A stretch of 64,000 nt of DNA from Acanthopleura granulata. Lineage: Eukaryota; Mollusca; Polyplacophora; Chitonida; Chitonidae. Positions 11,515 through 22,383 of this stretch are shown here, in pieces. The translations under genes and the position numbers were made by a program. A model generated the notes under the pieces. It did not search any database. It saw only the letters and a list, made by a program, of their open reading frames with translations, and was not told the DNA's origin. The DNA lies in the NCBI GenBank assembly GCA_016165875.1, contig JABBOT010000013.1, forward strand, positions 16,188,368-16,252,367, written 5' to 3'. Within the stretch, counting starts at the first letter, position 1; each line of letters starts with the position of its first letter.

Positions 11515-12545
11515 AAGTATGGACGGTTGGAGCCCATTAACAAATGCAAAAGTTGCTATCCTGAAAGGTTGAAGGTTCGTCAAGTGTTGTGTCCAGATCA
11601 GGGGTTGAAAGGAGGTTGGCCATGAAGCCATTGGCCCTATCAAGTGTTTAATGAGAAACCACGTATCGCGAATTTGTTGGTTTCGGGAGGACATCATTGT
11701 TGTGTGAGTTGCAAGACGATGTGTGAATTTTTATATTATTTGAACATGGAAGGGCGAAAGAGATGGGCAAGAGCTTAAGTAGGAAAACCACAAGACTTTA
11801 TCATAATGTCATTGGGCTGAATGAATGGGAATGTTATTTGAGTAAAGTCCCACCACAAACTCCTGGCCAGATCGGTCAGTTGTGACATTTGTGGCGAGGA
11901 GATGGGGGAGGGGAAGCGGTCCGATCAACGTGACAGTGTTGTGTGGCGGTGTTACGGATTGCAGCAAATCCAAGACTATCCGCGTGAATTCCTGGTTTGA
12001 GGGATGTAGACTACCTCTGCTAAATTGTGGAATTGATGTATCTTTGGTGTGCGGAAGAAACTTTGAACTACGTCTGTGATGAAGTTGAAATTTCCAAGCC
12101 AACTGCAATAGACTGGTTCAATTTTTGTCGTGAAGTACGTGTTTTGAAAATAGAAAAAGATCAACAAACAGAGAGGGTTGGAGACCTTGGTAAAATTGTG
12201 GAGTTGGGTGAGTCGGGTTTTTTGAAGCATAAGTACCGTAGGGAAAATTGAAGAAGGAACAAGTGTGGGTGTTTGGTGTGTTAGAGAGAGAGTCAGGTGG
12301 CATGCCATTGGTTGGTGTGGTGGACCGGAGTCAAGCCTCCCGTTAGCCTGTGATAAAGGATTGGATCGCTGCAGGAAGTACCATTGTGAGTGGTTTATAT
12401 AGGGCATATTCAGGTTTGACTGATGAAAGTTTCCGACACCTTGCAGTAAATCACAGCGTGATCTTCGTAGATCCCCATACCGATGCCCACACACAAACAG
12501 TCGAAATGGTGGGCTATTAAACGTCAACTTAATCACAAAGGCTGA
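11515..12545 (+). pseudogene. Dead Merlin-type (IS1016/ISXO2-like) DNA transposase
   Basis: Two + strand frames together give a decayed transposase of the Merlin superfamily, which is related to bacterial IS1016/IS1595. Frame one (12027-12251) reads the family block IDWFNFCREV and then GKIVELGESGFLKHKYRREN. Past its TGA, another frame reads QVWVFGVLERES, WIAAGSTIVSGLYRAY, AVNHSVIFVDPHTDAHTQTV, interrupted by a TAG and ending at TAA 12520. Known members have Asp in the first block (VEIDES-like) and in the SD-x-W block; here both positions are Gly, so two catalytic acidic residues are lost. The region 11515-11760 probably holds the decayed N-terminal part. Stops, a frameshift and lost catalysis make it inactive. 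No terminal inverted repeats were located. Confidence 0.75.
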
Positions 12546-12714
12546 ACCAGTAGCAAGCTCTACCCCTCGTATTTGGTTGAGTTTATGTAGTAGCGAGGTT
12601 ACGGAACGGACGCCTTTCCCAACTTCTTGGAGCACATAAAGGAGGTTGATCTTTGGTGATTGTTCCATCAGGTGTTGTCTTTCTTACAGGTGTAATTGTT
12701 GTGATGGAATTAAA

Positions 12715-13130
12715 GAGTGTGTGTATGCGTGAGTGTGTGTATGTGTGAGTGTGTGTATGCGTGAGTGTGTGGATGTGTGTATGTGTGAGTGTGTGTATGC
12801 GTGAGTGTGTGTATGCGTGAGTGTGTGTATGCGTGAGTGTGTGGATGCGTGAGTGTGTGTATGCGTGAGTGTGTGTATGCGTGAGTGTGCGTGAGTGTGT
12901 GTGTGCGTGAGTGTGTATGCGTGAGTGTGTGTATGCGTGAGTGTGTGGATGCGTGAGTGTGGATGCGTGAGTGTGTGTATGCGTGAGTGTGTGTATGCGT
13001 GAGTGTGTGTATGCGTGAGTGTGTGGATGCGTGAGTGTGTGTATGCGTGAGTGTGTGTGTGCGTGAGTGTGTGTGTGCGTGAGTGTGTGTATGTGTGAGT
13101 GTGTGTATGCACGTGCGTGGGTGAGTGTGA
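12715..13130. repeat. GT-rich minisatellite (GTGTGTATGCGTGA-type unit)
   Basis: About 415 bases of tandem units 14-16 bases long, alternating GTGAGTGTGTGTATGC with GTGGATGC and GTGTGC variants. It produces long artefactual His/Thr-rich open frames on the minus strand. It lies in the A1-B1 intron directly behind the Merlin relic. Confidence 0.95.
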
Positions 13131-16100
13131 ATTGAAATGCCCGCCTCCCCGAGTTTTGGAAAATATGTGAAATGAAGAATACCGGTTAGTTGAAGTAGGT
13201 TGGCATGAAAGAAGTAGATTCTTGTTCCCTCTCTTCTTTCCCACGGGCTTTGCACTTTGCGACATACAGGAATTATCCAAACAATAACTGCCGTTGCATG
13301 CTTCATGTTTTTTCAACCCTCCCACGGGAGAGTGCACAGGGCGGTACAGGTACTCAAACGTTATGAATTTTGGAGTGGGATGAGCGCTTACCTGGGTTTA
13401 AATAACATGGTTATTAACGGTAGTGTGCTGATCTACATTTTCGACTGTCTTTGTATAGCGGGCTAGCCAGGCACGCTACTCTCTGCAAAGTCTTTTGTTC
13501 ACCCAGGCCATTTAGGGAACATGAATGGAGTGGCTCATTACTCCTGCTGAATGCGACACACCCAGCAACCTCATCTTTACTATACCCATTTTTTTTAGTC
13601 TCAACAAATCCTCGCAAATAAACCTGACCTACATGTACTTCTATGGTTCTAGATAGTTCTGTTTTGAACTTTACTATAATGACACTGACTGGAGGCACAC
13701 ACAGTCTTGCTGGTTCCTTCCTCTGACGCCAGGTGTCGCTAATAGCTTTAGCGACTTTCATTGCACACAGTTTGCACTCACAGTTTACAATTTTATCTGC
13801 AGATTTCTTTTTTGATCATGTGAACTTTGATTGATGGCTTACAGAGGTAAAAGAAATCAGGGCTCAAAGCTAACGACCAAAAAATTAAATGTCTGTTTTT
13901 TTTTTGATAGATGGCTTACTGTGTTTTTTTGCCAGACATGCCGCATTTACAAATGTAAGTGGTGAACTTTTTTACCAAAGTTTTCAAGCCTTACAAAGGC
14001 CTGTGCCAGTTACATTGGTTTATGAATTCTCCTCAAGGTTTTGCACTGTGAACTAGGCCTACAGGCCACTGATTTGTATGAAAATTCAGTCAGTCATGCT
14101 GCCGTTAGCGATCGCTGGTTAAACAACAACAATGTGAAGAGTCAAGGAAGGCCAAGTTGGCCTTTGAAACCATAAAAGCCTTAAAGGCACTGATTTGGCA
14201 CAACGAAATGAAGATGCAAGTCAATGTGCAATCAAAGACAATGGCCAGGCAACCAAATAGATTAAGAAAGGAAATCATACATCTAGTTGAACTGACAGGA
14301 GATCAAATTATTTCCTAGTTTGCCGTTAGTCAGAGATCACAATCAAAGGGTGGCTTATATATACTGATACGTGGGGATTGCTGGCCACACTTAGCCCAAG
14401 GGCTATGTGGACCCGATTTATTGATAAAGCTTGTAAAGAGCTACCTTCTCGTTCAGTTCTGCTGCATGCGCGTTAGGTTCTTCCTGAGTACACATAAAGC
14501 AGGACAATTGTGAAAGCGGAAGTATTTATGCACATTTTGCCACAATTGCTACTTGTCTTTACATCACCATTCTCCTGTAAATCTTGGCCAAAGTCGAAAA
14601 TTGGGTCATATTTAGCAGGTCGCCCCGCGTTGCCATGTTTTGAAAATCTGTGTCAGTGAGGCACACATGCTCACCAGGCATTTACCTTTCCATGACATCA
14701 TATCTATATATTTACATCCATAATAAACAAATCTACGCCTTCAATCAGTTTGCATAAAGGTCAACCACTGATGCGCATGCGCAAAGAGCAACAACACAGT
14801 TTATTACGTCAAGTTGTCGACAACGCACGCAAGCATAAATCACTAATGTGAATTATCTTGGATTTATTGGTCGTAAAGGCTACAGAATGTGAAAAAAATT
14901 GACAAAAGAACTGAGAATGTCTTGTTGAACATAGTTTATCTCAGTTTTACCCGGTTCATGCATACCTTGATTCATTTTGCACAGATTTTCGTAGCGCAGA
15001 ATTTCTCCGCACTAATCTATTTTTTCATACCACTATTGTAACTTGCATAGCTCCTAGGCTGTGATCTGTGTTTAACCCATATTATAGATCACAGCTGAGA
15101 TCCTTGGCTAGTTTGCACTCTGCATTTGGCCAGCTGCTGTGTGGCTTTTAAACCTCTGTTGTCAGTCACAGTGAGTGTCCTGCTACAACCAGCTGGGCAT
15201 AAAGAGAGCTAAATTCTCAGAATTACTCGGCAAAAAAGGATTTTTCCTTGAATTTATCTCATTAGTTATGGGTATGCCACTTACATGAATGCAACACTTA
15301 CGTGTGCAAATACGAAACATTTTTTGCAACCTCCATTTGTTTTAAATGCATGTTTTCTTATGTTCATGGCCATAAAATTGTCTACAAGACAGGAATTGAA
15401 ACTGATGAGATCCTGCGGTAATGGAAAAAGTGACAATCAGTCTTCATTGATGCATACCAGAGAAATGTACTTGATCTCTCTAAATCTGTAGCCTCTTTGT
15501 TTTAAGATACTGGTAATTATAAAATTAAAATTCCATCGTCCACTTTAGAGAATTTCTGTTTTTTTTTGATTTACCAGCATTGACTTTTACAGTAAATTTT
15601 ATATGGCCTGTTACATGTCAGTAAGGGTTTAAAGTTCCTTCACATTAACCATTATCAGAAATGTCAAAGTTTTAAACTGTTGCTATGAACTGGAATACTT
15701 ATTTTCAGCAGTAAGGATAATACTTTCAAGAAGATTTAGATAGTTAATTGAGAGAACATTCATCTACCTCCATTATTATTTTGATGTAAGATGTTTCATG
15801 ATTTGTCTCAACTGTTCTCTATTGGTTTTTTGTAGTGTTTTTGTGCTTTCCCCCCAACCTTGAAGTTCATCGTTTTTTACATTCCTTTTCACTGACTGAG
15901 AATTACAGCTGCTATTTCCTTAATCCATTATGACACCAACACTGTGTCATGATGAAAAACTGAAGTATTATTGAAAATGATGTCAACACCAACCGCGTAT
16001 AGTTTTGGTCAAGATTATCTTGGTTTTAAGCTTCTGGGCAGGTCTTCATGGACCTCAACACTTTTCGTGTGTGGCAGCTTGAAATAACGACAACTGCAAT

Positions 16101-16531
16101 TCATGCCTGTTATCAGTTAGTAATATCGTACAGTTCGAAGACCAGCTTGATCTCCTATGTAGTCACTTGTAATTACTTCAGTTAATGAGGAATGATTAAG
16201 TACAAAAATATTCAATTTAGATACCTTAAAAGGCCGCTGGAAACAGAAAAGTATTCAATTTCGATTGAAAGAAAAACTCAATTAGTAGTCGGTTGGTTGG
16301 TGGAAAAATGGCTTCTGTGAACCCCTGAATATTTGTTTTGTTTCCCACCAATATGATGTGCGTATTTGTGCATCACACATGTGAAAGTTTGTCAGTAATT
16401 TGCCAAAGGTCATTGGTTTATGTCATGAGCTCTGGAAAATGGCAGCTATCAGAGAAATATTGTTGAGTGTGGCAGTAAACAAATAAGAAGAAAGGCAAAA
16501 AATAAAATAAGTAAAAATGTTTATGTTACAG
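13131..16531. other. Intron A1-B1, second part
   Basis: No exon is supported. A decayed SINE-type 3' end occurs at about 16330-16490 (TCCCACCAATATGATG, then GAGAAATATTGTTGAGTGTGG and an AAATAAG tail), just upstream of exon B1. The remaining sequence is AT-rich without recognised structure. Confidence 0.4.
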
Positions 16532-17146
16532 ACTGCTCAGGAGAGAGCCCCGACCCCGTTTGGTTGAAGGGTCATGAAAAAGATATTCCTGTCCAGGAGA
16601 ATGTACAGGGTTATCCTTACAGCCCACCCCCTCCCCAGTCACAGAACCAACCCAGTGTGCACAGATCTAGTCAACGCTTCTCAGCCGGTCTGGAAGAATC
16701 ACCCGACCTGTCGACATTTCCAGCAAAAGCTGTGTGCAAAACAGAGACTGACAGTGACATTGAGTGTGTCTTCCCAGTCAGCTTACATCGCAACCAAGAT
16801 CGCAAGCGCTCATATTCAGAATCTCATCCCAACTCATCATCGTCCAAATTCTGTAGGTTTGTGGAAGACAACACGGAACATATGGGAGACCCAGGGCTGC
16901 CATCTTCTTCACTTAATACCACAGACACTCAGGCTCATTTTGACCAGTCAAATCACAATGATGATGGCTTTTTGTCCTCTGTATTCTCAGTAAGCCAAAC
17001 TGGTTCACGGCCTCAGATGGGAGAAGATAACTCATTTTCACCTCAGGAATCTGTAGGGGGAGATAACTCCTTGCAGCAGACTTTATCTTTGCACTCTAAG
17101 GCAGGAGATTTCTCACTCAGCCATAATGATCCAGCCACAGCTCCAG
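16532..17146 (+). CDS. Exon B1: acidic/Ser-rich linker exon of unit 1
   Basis: The exon begins after TTTATGTTACAG at phase 1, completing the Asp codon left by A1, and ends in phase 1 before GTGAGTCTTG. It encodes about 205 residues: a conserved head (DCSGESPDPVWLKGHE), a Pro/Gln-rich part, the block ECVFPVSLHRNQDRKRSYSE, a Ser-rich part (SSSSKFCRFVEDN) and a Gly-Asp-Asn-Ser-Leu repeat near the end. It is predicted to be disordered, with a short basic run (DRKRS) that could act as a nuclear localisation signal. B2 (40863-41552) is the paralogue: the head, the VFP-x-S-x-HR block and the S-SK-x-x-R block are shared, while the rest has diverged. If the donor is not used, translation reads on for 28 codons to TAG at 17227-17229, giving a truncated form. 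Confidence 0.85.
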
Positions 17147-17394
17147 GTGAGTCTTGTCAGTCTGTCTTCATTGATTTGCAGCATATTCCACAAGGTAGTC
17201 GTAGTTTTGCACCTTGCACACTCCCCTAGGTAAGCCAGACAAACAGCCAGCCCAGTTACTTAAAAGAAAAGACAACAAGAAATATAACCAAAGTTATTCC
17301 AGAAGAGGCATCTGTACAGACCTAACCAGGAATATGCACTTTTTTATTATGTGCTTGGTAACTCTATAAATCATCTTTTAATCTGGAATTCTTT
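17147..17394. other. Intron after B1, first part
   Basis: Donor GTGAGT is at 17147. The frame continues to TAG 17229. Nothing else was recognised. Confidence 0.4.
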
Positions 17395-17930
17395 TGAGGC
17401 CATCGGATATGCCACTTTAGAGAAACCGGAAATATGATTTCGCGTCAACTGTAGCCTACTTTCTTCGGTGTTAGGGGCGAGACATTCCTTTGTGTGTGTG
17501 AAGTATGGCTGTCTTTGTTATTACAGTGGAAGGCCACCTAATGTAGCCTCCTGTTTGAGATCTTGGGAAATAACCCCAGACGTATTCCACTACCCCTTTG
17601 GCATAGAAATGGCTTTAATGTATTGTCTCATAGAAAACTGGTGATTTATCACTACTTCTAGTGGTGAACTAGGTATGGGTGATGTCACAGCGGGAACAGA
17701 TGTCTTCTTGGCTGGTAGAAATATCTTGCCCTTGATTGGTTAAAATTAATTCGTTTGATTTTCACCACATGGGCGTTTTTCCTGACTTCGAACTGCGATT
17801 TCTCGCTTATCATACATGTACATCATAAAAATAAAACGAGATGTTTTTCGAGCCATGAATAGAATTCTTTATCGATACATATATGCATTTGGTCTAGTGT
17901 TGTCTTTTCTTTTAATATTAAGAAACACGT
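17395..17930 (+). repeat. Dispersed repeat, inverted partner of 61395-61862
   Basis: The reverse complement of 61395-61862 aligns along the whole stretch. Shared words include GGGCGAGACA, GGAAGGCCAC, CTTGGGAAATAACCCCA, GTTAAAATTAA, TTTTCACCACATGGGCG and ATACATATATGCATTTGGTC. It is probably a non-autonomous DNA transposon of about 500 bases; terminal repeats are not clear. The two copies lie 44 kb apart in opposite orientation on either side of most of the locus. Confidence 0.75.
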
Positions 17931-20900
17931 AAGGAAGCAAGACTAATTCTTTGATATGATTAAAATGGAAAGGAAACTGAGGGACATACATGGACATGTG
18001 ATATTTGAAAATATCACTTTCCTAGCTGCCTGTGGAATGAAATATAACTTTTCTTGCAGTTGCTGCCTGTTGAAAATAAGGGTGTCGTAAATAAAACCAG
18101 TTAAAATAGTCACAAACATTTTCTGAAATATAATAATGACAGTATGTACGTACACATGCATGAACCACATATAGCCATTTCTCACTTGATTTCTCTTTTT
18201 TTCACAAATCTCCAGTCTTCGTTCTCACTCATTACAAAATGTAATCTTTCACTCCAAACATTATACACTGGGATTGAAATAAAGTGTCTTTGATGACTTG
18301 CCCCAGGGGCAGACATACAAAGATACCATGTATTTCAGAAACACCAGACTGAAGATATTATTTGTCTTTTTCTAAAGTCGTTGTGCACACATATGAAATT
18401 TTTCAGTGATAATGTTAGTTGGTATATTTAAACTCTTAGTGAAATTAATAGCATTTATACAAATGCAGTGTTTGTAGTAGCATGTACATTTGTGGAACAT
18501 GGAAACAAAATGTCGTTTTATCCCAAGAGACTGTGTCATGTGAAGTTATGTATATGTTTATGTGCACCCTGTGATATGCAAAATACCTCTTTCTCAGGAG
18601 TGAGTGACATGACAAATGCACATACATGTATGCAGTATACGGGTATATCTAAACTTGTCCAGTTTTTCCAGGTTTAAGGTTCATTTTCAGATTCCTTAGA
18701 CACGTGTATATGTACATTCTTTGGCGTTTGGGACGTATGATTTTCAGGTTGACTGTCACTGCTGCTCATGTGCATGTAGTAGGGTCGGAGAACCATTCGC
18801 TTTATAATATTGGGTGGACATTGACTCATTATATGTAAGTTGAGAGGAGCCTTGATGATGATAATAAGGGGAAACTGAAGTTCCATGGACTTATGTCATG
18901 GAAAGTTAACACTAATCCAATACATGTAATCATGAAGTCAAGTGTGTGACTTAATGACTTAATGATATCGGATAGACTGAGTAAGGTTTAGTCTGGGAAG
19001 CACTCGATAATGTCACATGAATGAAAAATGTCAGGTGAACACTTACCTTTATAATATCATGAGGTCAGTGACTTCAGTACAGGTACGTCTATGTCTGGTG
19101 GGCTCTAACATCTACCGATACTTAGTAATGAAAAGCGGGCACTGGCATACATGTACCTGTAGGATAACTATCTCAGGTGGACTGTTGCTCTATAATGCCA
19201 GGTGAGCTCTGACTTACTATCAGTATGTCCACTGTAAAGTGGTCAGTGACTGACTTCATGTCCGGTGGATACTAACTAGTGAGCATTGACCTACATGGTA
19301 CATGTAGTAACTGAATAAGGTCTCCAAGGCCATGGGTTGTGTAGCTGTGTGTGAAGTCAACTACATGTAGAGCTGAGTATGAAATGAATGTGTGGAGATT
19401 TCCATATGTGACAGTGACCTTTAGGCCCACATGCAGCTGGCAGGGTAAGGCTAGATACAGCTAGTTGATGGTCTGACATGAATGTGGTGATCACTTGCAT
19501 GCATATACATATAGATGCACAAATATGGCATGGCCGTTGACCTGTTGCCTTTTGCCCTTTGTTGAAAATGATTCTCTTTTGTTGGTGACCCTTGAGACTC
19601 GGGGAAGCTGAAACACTAGTGAATCGTCAAAACAATGAAACATTGAAATGGCCTTTTGTTGAAAATGTTTGTCTGTTGTCGGTGATCCTTGAGACTGGGG
19701 AAACTGAAGCACTAATTAATCATCAAAACAATGAAACACAGCAATGACCTTTTGTTGAAAATGTTTGTCTGATACTGATTTAATTCATTTGCCTAGAACA
19801 TCCTTGCATCTTCAAATTATTCTTGAAAACTGATGAATGCTTCTCTTTGCATGAATCTGTAAGAACTACTTTCTTAATTTATGTATCTTGTTACTTCAAA
19901 TCCATCTCAAACTGGCTTCTTCTCCAGCAACTTGTGGCAATATCTGCCAGCAACCTGTGTAAACCTGGTTTCCACCCACACTGATCAGATGCCAACTATC
20001 ATCATTTATATCAAATTCAGTGTAGTGATAATTACCAGTCAAGTAAATAAATAAAGAACTAAACTAAAGCTGTGCCACTGTCCACTCTGTGACCTTTTTA
20101 ACCAATTCTGGTAATCCGATTTTACCATTTCTGGTAATCTGATTTTTGACATTGCATTTAACAATTATTGCAAGTCTTATTCTCGTTCCAGCAATAAAGT
20201 GTAGGGATTTGTGATGGGAGGCAAATGAGGAACCAAAATTGTCATTTTTTGTCCAAGATAACTCTTTTTCTCCCATTTCCAGTTATATCATAAAGTAAAA
20301 GACAGCTGATGACTAAGGCACTGTTCATTAAAAAGATTATAAAATTCTCTCTTGAATGCAAAAACCTTTCTGAATTTGTATGCATTCGTTGCTGAATTAT
20401 CTTCGTTTGAAGTGTGGAGTATTTTTCTGCTGACTGGGGATCTGAAAGTGTCCATGTTTTTAAACATATGAGAGACTGGCCAATCAGAGGGCTAGGAGGC
20501 ATCGGCTGTTTATAAGCTGTGATGTAAATCTTCTGAGTTGAGTGTGAGTGTAAAAGCATTGAGACAGGACACTGTTTTAATGTTGTGTGTAATAATTATA
20601 ACAAGTATATGTGTGAGCAACACAGCAAAGTATTGACGGAGGAGGGTCAAATATCAGATTCCACTGACGCAGTAGCTGTTAGAAAAAAATACTTTACCGA
20701 AATGAACATAATATTGTACAACCTTTTTGGCAAACTCAGCTTTGAACATGGGCTGTCTTTCACTTCAAAACTTCCAGTAATATCTTGAAACTTCCAGTAG
20801 AATCATTGTTAATATGTTTGGATTCAGCACTCGTCAAATAGGGTTTAAGTATGACTGAAGTAGGTGACGAAAACTGGCCTCAGTAATTCAATTGGCATAG

Positions 20901-21940
20901 TCAATAATTCCCGTCTGGCTGGAAATGTTGGCCTATTTGTTTCATTTGGGGTTGGTACGAACAGAATCGTGCACTTATTTTCGGTCTATAGGGTAATTTC
21001 TCCCTGGTGATATCAGTTGTCAGTCATAGGCTAAGGGCGAGCAATTCTTATTGCTTGGTATTTTACATGAAGCCCCAAAAAATATATTACATGTAAATAA
21101 AGTCACAGAACTAGTGGTTGTGAAATAAAGTCTTGTGGAAAGTAAGGAAATTGCATATGTAGACTACAATCCCCGAAGCATTTCTGCTTCACGTGTGGGT
21201 CGGTACCTTTTTCTGAGGCTTTCTGAGTTTCGTCAGCTTTTTGGTGGGGTACGTATTGTGCACATATTGAGATGACACACATGTCAAGTGTTTCAGTTAG
21301 TTCTGACTGCCTCTCTGTTCCTTACATTAAAGACAATACCAGACAGTCTTTGTTTGTATATTTCTCTTTGTTCTGGTTGTAACAATGTACCAGGCTTGAT
21401 TTTCGCACCTCACTTTGATATAGCTGCACAGCTATGAAGCCAGAATCATTCAATCTGGTTCGCACTCATCTGCTTAAATCACCACTATCAGGTCGTCGAT
21501 GGCAGTTGTAACATGATCCAAGGTGAACATCGATTATTCAAATCTGAGTGATGAACATGGTTATATTACAGTGATGGTTATGCTGATACATTTACGATGG
21601 GATATTTTATCAACAATTGCAGTCAAAGTGCCTGTAGTATATTTATCATTTTACCAAGAAATTATTCACAGACTGTGGGTTTGAATTCTGAATTGAATTT
21701 TATGCCCAGGTCTTTCTTGCATCATTGAAAACTGATGACTACTTTTCTCTTTTGTGTTACAAGCTTCATTTACCATGCAACATATTATTCCTTAGATATT
21801 CCTGGTGTTATAGTTTGTTTTGGAAGTAGGTATTGAAATTCTTTACGAGGATCACCCCATCATGGCTGACAAGTGGTGTATGCGAATGTTGCGGATTTGA
21901 CGCTTAGACTTAAACACTGCCCTGGCTTTTATCATTTCAG
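17931..21940. other. Intron upstream of C1
   Basis: There is no supportable exon. A duplicated block of about 120 bases occurs at 19545-19640 and 19650-19770 (CCTTTTGTTGAAAATG, then GGTGATCCTTGAGACT and GAATCGTCAAAACAATGAAA). A decayed SINE end lies at about 19950-20055 (CAGCAACCTGTG, then AAGTAAATAAATAAAG). Confidence 0.4.
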
Positions 21941-22383
21941 TTAATCTTGGCAGTTCCCTTGAATCGGTGCGAAGTTCGGACGCGCTCTTTATGTCGCAGA
22001 CAAAACGCTGTCACCTTCAGGCCGTGCGTTCCCGGATTGTGGACAAGGCCTCCAAGTCACGGTCCACCGTGATGCACATAGCTCAGGCCGTGTGGCTGGT
22101 GGAGCGGTGGTATTACCTAAGACAGGCCGACACACGGAAGGTGGAGACACTACCGCCAGAGATACTAGACGAGTACCTTACCAATTTCTTCACACATTTC
22201 CGCAAACCTGATGGAACTCCATATGACCCTCGGTCTCTGTCCAGCTTTCGCTCGTATCTTGCTCGATATCTGAAGGACTATAACTATCCCGAGTCTATCA
22301 CCAGCTCGCCATGCTTTGCTCGAAGTCAACAAGCATTCGCGATCTCCCGGAAGATGCTCTTGGAAGGTGCCAAGAACATGTGA
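21941..22383 (+). CDS. Terminal exon C1: Crypton-derived recombinase N-terminal domain
   Basis: The exon starts at phase 1 after CTTTTATCATTTCAG and stops at TGA 22381-22383. With A1 and B1 it predicts a 400-residue protein. Residues about 20-140 of the exon match the N-terminal, core-binding-like helical domain of Crypton tyrosine recombinases as kept in host proteins such as QRICH1, ZMYM2/3/4, KIAA1958 and KCTD1. Landmarks are VETLPPEILDEYLTNFF, RKPDGTPYDP, FRSYLARYLKDYNYP and the closing SITSSPCFARSQQAF. The catalytic C-terminal half with the Arg-His-Arg-Tyr residues is absent, so only DNA or protein binding can be expected. It most resembles C3 of unit 2. The exon is clearly GC-richer than its flanks. 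Confidence 0.88.

Noticed and set aside
11976..12668. 230-codon minus-strand open frame
   Set aside because: It is antisense to the Merlin transposase fossil, whose + strand frames show clear family motifs; the minus product has no recognisable domain.
12684..13337. Long minus-strand frames rich in His/Thr (about 200 codons)
   Set aside because: They are translations of the GT minisatellite; the repeat is open in several frames at once and has no gene context.
13414..13761. 115-codon minus-strand frame
   Set aside because: No recognised domain, no start context or splice support; probably a chance frame in intronic repeat DNA.
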